NCBI GenBank assembly: GCA_023301025.1
Contig: JALZUR010000015.1
Coordinates: forward strand, 1-64,000
Length of the DNA: 64,000 bases
Origin: Bdellovibrionales bacterium
Lineage (GTDB): Bacteria; Bdellovibrionota; Bdellovibrionia; Bdellovibrionales; UBA1609
Direction: 5' to 3'
Shown here: piece by piece, positions 63,513 through 64,000 of the stretch
Layout of the letters: each line of letters opens with the position of its first letter
Numbering within the stretch: the stretch's first letter is position 1
Notes under the pieces: model-generated
Databases searched by the model: none
Told to the model about the DNA's origin: nothing
Seen by the model: only the letters and a program-made list of their open reading frames with translations
Translations under genes and position numbers: made by a program

Positions 63513-64000
63513 TAGATTTTTATTTGTTATATTTTTAGGAACTTGCTTTTCGCTTCCGAGCTTAGCAAGTTCTTTGTCGTTGACTACAGCTCTACAGCAA
63601 GAAAACTTTGTCTCTGACAGCAATCAAGATGTATCAAGAACAGCTATTGGTGCTGTAGGTGCTGAATTTGAAATGAATGTTGATCATCATTGGTCTGCAG
63701 GTATCTTTGGTGGTGCACAAACAAGCATTATCTCTCAAGAAAACCTAAGTTTTGGTGTTGGTGGTTTTATAAACTATTACTTTAAAGGTAGTCCTATAAA
63801 ATCTGAGTTTAAAAACTCTTCATCTTATATTTCTGGGCTTAGCAGAACTTCTTTTTTTGGTGGTCTTGGTGTAGAGCAAAGATTTTTAAATTCTGAAAAT
63901 GTTAAAAGTGAAAGTGCTGGTGGTCCATTTTTAAGAGTGGGTGGGCGCTACATTTGGAATTCAAACTTATTCTTAAGTGCTAACTTAAAGTTTTTACTAG
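63493..64000 (+). CDS. Outer-membrane beta-barrel protein, 5' part
   Basis: ATG 63493 overlaps the end of the previous gene by 20 bases and opens a frame that runs off the window, giving 169 residues. A signal peptide (FLFVIFLGTCFSLPSLA) is followed by Gly- and aromatic-rich strands (WSAGIFGGAQTSI, GVGGFINYYFKG, SFFGGLGVEQRF), the pattern of a porin-like or OmpA-like barrel. It belongs to the motAB-linked unit. The track lacks it because no stop is in the window. Confidence 0.75.
   Translation, partial: MRKKPVSRFLFVIFLGTCFSLPSLASSLSLTTALQQENFVSDSNQDVSRTAIGAVGAEFEMNVDHHWSAGIFGGAQTSIISQENLSFGVGGFINYYFKGSPIKSEFKNSSSYISGLSRTSFFGGLGVEQRFLNSENVKSESAGGPFLRVGGRYIWNSNLFLSANLKFLL

Overview
The window is AT-rich (about one third G+C by eye) bacterial chromosome, almost fully coding, with short operons and no sign of phage, insertion sequences, integrases or CRISPR. 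The mix of genes suggests a Gram-negative predatory bacterium of the Bacteriovorax/Halobacteriovorax type: a Lys/Ala/Thr-rich histone H1-like tail, many lipoproteins and TPR proteins, a MotAB pair away from any flagellar genes, GH25 lysozyme, sigma-54 regulation, peptidoglycan salvage genes and a PrkA-YeaH-SpoVR operon. This assignment is an inference from gene content; no 16S gene is present. Layout. 1-3.8 kb: end of a histone-like gene, then TCA-cycle and nucleotide genes (mdh-sucC-sucD-ndk) closed by a terminator. 3.8-6.8 kb: PilF-like TPR lipoprotein, RodZ-like protein and a membrane PHP-like protein, overlapping head to tail. 6.8-13.9 kb: ferredoxin, DEDDh exonuclease, NAD synthetase, a Flp-type pilin-like protein, TPR protein, tRNA-Asn, a small membrane protein, lysozyme and an outer-membrane barrel. 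13.9-20.6 kb: a peptidoglycan-recycling island (nagZ, dppBC-type permeases, anmK, amgK-murU) whose central divergent intergenic region carries four copies of a 13-bp palindrome. 20.7-33.8 kb: an exported coiled-coil protein behind an excellent sigma-54 promoter, PBP1A, UvrA, an MsbA-like exporter, a sigma-54 activator and an M13 metallopeptidase. 33.8-38.2 kb: a structured-RNA candidate with 6S-like architecture, then xseA-xseB-ispA-tlyA and a lipoprotein with a patatin fold but no catalytic residues. 38.2-47.2 kb: pepP, a HAD phosphatase, glpD, mreB with unknown genes and an orphan histidine kinase, a stand-alone RadC domain and a PhaR-like regulator. 47.4-54.7 kb: TPR lipoprotein, LolB-like lipoprotein and prkA-yeaH-spoVR. 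54.8-64 kb: a 1591-residue FN3/IPT/GLUG lipoprotein, a PEGA lipoprotein, motA, motB, a protein with FliF-like topology and a FliG-like tail, and the start of a barrel protein. The most interesting system is this last locus. It reads as a small envelope motor: a MotAB stator, a membrane protein that appears to combine FliF-like periplasmic and transmembrane parts with a FliG-like C-terminus, and secreted or outer-membrane partners, with no flagellar rod, hook or filament genes in the window. Second comes the recycling island, where AnmK, AmgK and MurU would turn anhydro-MurNAc back into UDP-MurNAc, NagZ would trim muropeptides, and the permeases could import them, all around one shared putative operator array. 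All family calls are made by reading motifs; no database search was run.
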